A stretch of DNA of 64,000 nt from Emticicia sp031378345 (lineage in GTDB: Bacteria > Bacteroidota > Bacteroidia > Cytophagales > Spirosomataceae), in assembly GCA_031378345.1 (NCBI GenBank), contig JANNDY010000030.1, forward strand, positions 1-64,000. The letters run 5' to 3'. Made by a program: the position numbers and the translations under genes. The notes beneath the pieces are model-generated. The model had not been told where the DNA came from and ran no database searches. It saw only the letters and a list, made by a program, of their open reading frames with translations. Shown one piece after another: positions 61,463-64,000 of the stretch (its first letter is position 1; every line of letters starts with the position of its first letter).

Positions 61463-62182
61463 TTAAACTAATTCAAATTTATTTAAGTGTTCATGGATTT
61501 CTTCCACCGAACAAAACATCAATACATCAATCATCGAAAGCCAAGGTACGAACACATTGTTGAATTGCTTGTACTGCACGGGCTTTGATTTAATAAAATT
61601 AAGCAAGATTTTGTTATCTGCAAAAAGTTGTTTGTCATAAATTGCCATTCCACCACTTGGATTTATATAATGGCTTGCTTTTTCTTGCAAACAAATATCT
61701 AAAATCCGATTTTGTGCTTTCAATTCTTGGTTGGCATAAATGCTCGAATGTTCGACAATTTCAGTTTTTATTTCAAGATATTTACACGTTTCTTTTAGAC
61801 TTGCTGTTGCCAATTCAGCAATATTATTTGAAGGATTTTTGAAAATTTGCTCTATAATTTTGATACTTTCTTGATAAAAAGGAGCTTTTTTATAGCCTTG
61901 TTCAATAGTTTTTAGAAATTTTTTACTCCAAACCTCCAAATTTTCGACTTCAACTTCATTAATCAATTTATTTTGACTCGCCCCAATAAGCGGAATCGTA
62001 AACATTGAGGCTTGGGCATTGAGCAAGATATTATTTCTATTTATCCAACCTTTTTTTATAAAATTTACGTCGTCATAAACTACAAATTTATCTACCGCAT
62101 TGATTAACTGAAAATAGCCAATGTACGGAAAAAAATAAGGCTGCATGATGCCCATTATTTTATCATTTATCAAATCTGTCAT
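61463..62182 (-). CDS. WbqC-like family protein
   Basis: 239 residues, family named from O-antigen clusters. The hallmark N-terminus is MGIMQPYFFPYIGYFQLINAVDKFVVYDDVNFIKKGWINRNNIL, with the ATG at residue 10 as an alternative start. A second conserved segment is SHYINPSGGMAIYDKQLF. The biochemical role is not established; homologues are annotated in amino-sugar or nonulosonate glycan loci. The gene nearly abuts the upstream membrane protein (1-bp gap). Confidence 0.88.
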   Translation of the reverse strand: MTDLINDKIMGIMQPYFFPYIGYFQLINAVDKFVVYDDVNFIKKGWINRNNILLNAQASMFTIPLIGASQNKLINEVEVENLEVWSKKFLKTIEQGYKKAPFYQESIKIIEQIFKNPSNNIAELATASLKETCKYLEIKTEIVEHSSIYANQELKAQNRILDICLQEKASHYINPSGGMAIYDKQLFADNKILLNFIKSKPVQYKQFNNVFVPWLSMIDVLMFCSVEEIHEHLNKFELV

Positions 62183-62183
62183 C

Positions 62184-64000
62184 TTAATGTTTTTTCAATT
62201 TTCTCAAATAAAACTCACTTTCCTCCACTGGCGTATCATTTTGGGCGTTTTTTGAACCTAAAAGTATATCACCATCTTTAAATTCAAACACACCTTTTGA
62301 ATAAAATAAATATTCTGCCTCAACAGGAATTGGCTTTACGGCACTTCTGAATGGGTGCAATGGAATCAATTTTCGCTTAAAATTTTCGCCCCAAAGTGGA
62401 TATTCAAAATCTTCATGTTCTTGCTGAGTGCCAAGTGCTACGATAGCATTTTTGGGAACAATTTCATCAAATTTTTGGTAGGCTTCATAGATTTCTGGGC
62501 GAGAAATCGTCATTTGCTCCATGCGATTCATCCTAAAAATATTTTTTTCACCAAAAAGAGGGTAAAGTCGTCTATTTGTTGTTGTAAGTATCGCTGAAAT
62601 ACTAATGATTATGCAACAAAACAACAAATAAAAATCTCGCATTCGAGAGATTTTTTCTTGAAAAAATAAAGACAAAATCGGCAAACACCACACAGCTACA
62701 TTCATGAAATACCGTGCCTTGATTGGGTCATAAGGTGCTGTAAAACTAAGCGATAAAAAGTGAAGTATTGCTGCAATAATCAATACTAAAAAACTTCTGT
62801 TTTGTGCATTTTTAGGATTTTTAAAAAAGCCAATCATTACAAAAAACATTAGCGGAAAAACCATTCCGAAGCTAATAATGCCCCAAAATGGGCGTTCTCG
62901 ATAAAATTCATATTTTGAACCAAAAGGAGCAACCACCCAAAATTTATCTTGAGTTAGGTGCATTTTTGAAAAAGCTTTGTCTGGAAAATATCGGAATTTA
63001 TCATTCATTTTTTGACCAAAATCTGTACTTCGAAGTCCATCAAAATTCAAAAAATCAGAGACATATCTTGCTGTGTTAATCGTGCCATATTTAGTAATTT
63101 CTTTGCCCGAATATCGCTCAATTCCGTGCCAACTCATTACTTCTTTTGGTGCAGAAAGGCTGCCTAAACTGAATTTTCCGACTTCTTTTACATTGCCTAA
63201 ATAACCCGACGGCAAAACATATATACCAATGCTGAAAATTAGCACTGAGATAAAAAGCATGAGGTGTTTATAAAATTCTTTTTTAGTCAAAACAGTATAA
63301 ATCGCAACCACAAAAATAGCTGGTGCAATGAGCAAAAATGTAACTTTATGCCCAATCCAAATGCCTGACATTAATGCTATTAAGCTGATAATCAACTTGT
63401 TAGAGGTATTTTTGAAACAAAATAAAAAATAAGTCAAGCAACCCAGATATGCTGTAAGCACAATATCTGTTTCTGTTGTTGTGGCTTGAACCAAAGCCGT
63501 TGGTAGTAAAGAAGTAAGTAGAAAAACAAAAAATGAAGCGGTAAAATTCTTTGAGATTTTAAACACAATTCCATAGCTTGAAATGGCAAAAATCCAATAA
63601 GATAAATAATGGATAACTTTGAAGCCTTTTTCGCCAAAAATATGGTAACCAAAAATCTGTAAAGTAGGTAATGAGTTTGGGTAAAAATCAATCGTCCAAG
63701 TTGTTCCTTGCAGGCGATTCATATTTCCGTTTTGAAGATAATAGGCACATTTCACTAAATGTCCCGTCATGCTGTCCCATTCGTTGGGAACGGTTATGAA
63801 GAAAATTATGAGATTGATAATTGTTGTAATTCCAACGCCAATAAATAATATTCCGAAAGTAATTTTGCCAAGAAATGCTTGTGATTTCCAAAAATGAAAA
63901 AATTTTCTTGGCAATCCTTTAATAGAAACATTTAAGTTAAAGTCCTGGTTATCAGCTATTTGTCTAAAAAAAACATTAAATAATAAAGCTAAAATGTTAA
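62184..64000 (-). CDS. Polytopic membrane protein, GT39/PMT-like glycosyltransferase candidate (5' end cut off)
   Basis: The frame is open from the right edge (codon at 63996-63998) with no stop, so the gene is truncated; the TTG at 63914 is probably not its start. At least about 605 residues. About ten spans, with WDSMTGHLVKCAYYLQNGNMNRL in the first loop (Asp near the membrane, as in GT-C enzymes), QIFGYHIFGEKGFKVIHYLSYW, and a late SFTAPYDPIKARYFMNVAVWCLPILSLFF. It looks like a GT-C sugar transferase, but no family was assigned with certainty. Confidence 0.8.
   Translation of the reverse strand, partial: NILALLFNVFFRQIADNQDFNLNVSIKGLPRKFFHFWKSQAFLGKITFGILFIGVGITTIINLIIFFITVPNEWDSMTGHLVKCAYYLQNGNMNRLQGTTWTIDFYPNSLPTLQIFGYHIFGEKGFKVIHYLSYWIFAISSYGIVFKISKNFTASFFVFLLTSLLPTALVQATTTETDIVLTAYLGCLTYFLFCFKNTSNKLIISLIALMSGIWIGHKVTFLLIAPAIFVVAIYTVLTKKEFYKHLMLFISVLIFSIGIYVLPSGYLGNVKEVGKFSLGSLSAPKEVMSWHGIERYSGKEITKYGTINTARYVSDFLNFDGLRSTDFGQKMNDKFRYFPDKAFSKMHLTQDKFWVVAPFGSKYEFYRERPFWGIISFGMVFPLMFFVMIGFFKNPKNAQNRSFLVLIIAAILHFLSLSFTAPYDPIKARYFMNVAVWCLPILSLFFQEKISRMRDFYLLFCCIIISISAILTTTNRRLYPLFGEKNIFRMNRMEQMTISRPEIYEAYQKFDEIVPKNAIVALGTQQEHEDFEYPLWGENFKRKLIPLHPFRSAVKPIPVEAEYLFYSKGVFEFKDGDILLGSKNAQNDTPVEESEFYLRKLKKH

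Overview
The window is AT-rich chromosomal DNA from a member of the Bacteroidetes, most likely a Cytophagales relative (Emticicia/Arcicella/Runella type). The evidence is a SusC/SusD pair, a GldB gliding lipoprotein, the alternative complex III gene order, BshC, a NagB-LmbE fusion, a TAnnTTTG-type promoter and A/T-extended hairpin terminators. Genus assignment is inference.

Layout. (1) 0.2-22.6 kb, all minus strand: a carbohydrate locus that looks built for pectin or rhamnogalacturonan. It holds SusD and SusC, DapA, a serine hydrolase, a small NTF2-fold protein, a hexuronate-type MFS transporter, glucuronate/galacturonate isomerase UxaC, two GH105 unsaturated-uronyl hydrolases, L-rhamnose mutarotase and a GH39-like glycosidase. 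Three orphan histidine kinases with near-identical kinase cores but unrelated sensor halves are interspersed, with a VOC protein and the 3' tails of two further, lost kinases. (2) 22.9-30.8 kb: a secreted coiled-coil protein, GldB, an MsbA-type ABC exporter, a Fur-family regulator, an EamA transporter, a 0.5-kb structured non-coding stretch, an M14 peptidase and a lipoprotein. (3) 30.9-48.2 kb, minus strand: one respiratory cluster, actABCDEF (alternative complex III), then ctaC/ctaD (oxidase subunits II and I), ctaA/ctaB (heme A synthesis), two subunit III genes, subunit IV, a Sco copper chaperone, a DUF420/CtaM-like protein and a small CxxC membrane protein. Quinol oxidation, cytochrome c transfer, O2 reduction and oxidase assembly are thus encoded together. 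(4) 48.5-58.5 kb: FtsY, a GNAT enzyme, a thioesterase, a VCBS-repeat/TIM-barrel fusion, tRNA-Arg(CCG) followed by two degenerate tRNA-like copies, an acyl-CoA synthetase, BshC and the NagB-LmbE fusion. (5) 58.6-64 kb: a surface-glycan cluster (GT2 glycosyltransferase, beta-propeller glycosidase-like protein, NeuD-type acyltransferase, WbqC-like protein and a polytopic membrane protein running off the right edge).

The least ordinary material is repeat-driven: mosaic kinase paralogues with lost-copy scars, palindromic inserts sitting at the same codon position of all three kinases with different but self-complementary stems, and tRNA-Arg-derived repeat units. No clear new defence or enzymatic system was found. 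All identifications rest on reading the sequence; no database search was run.
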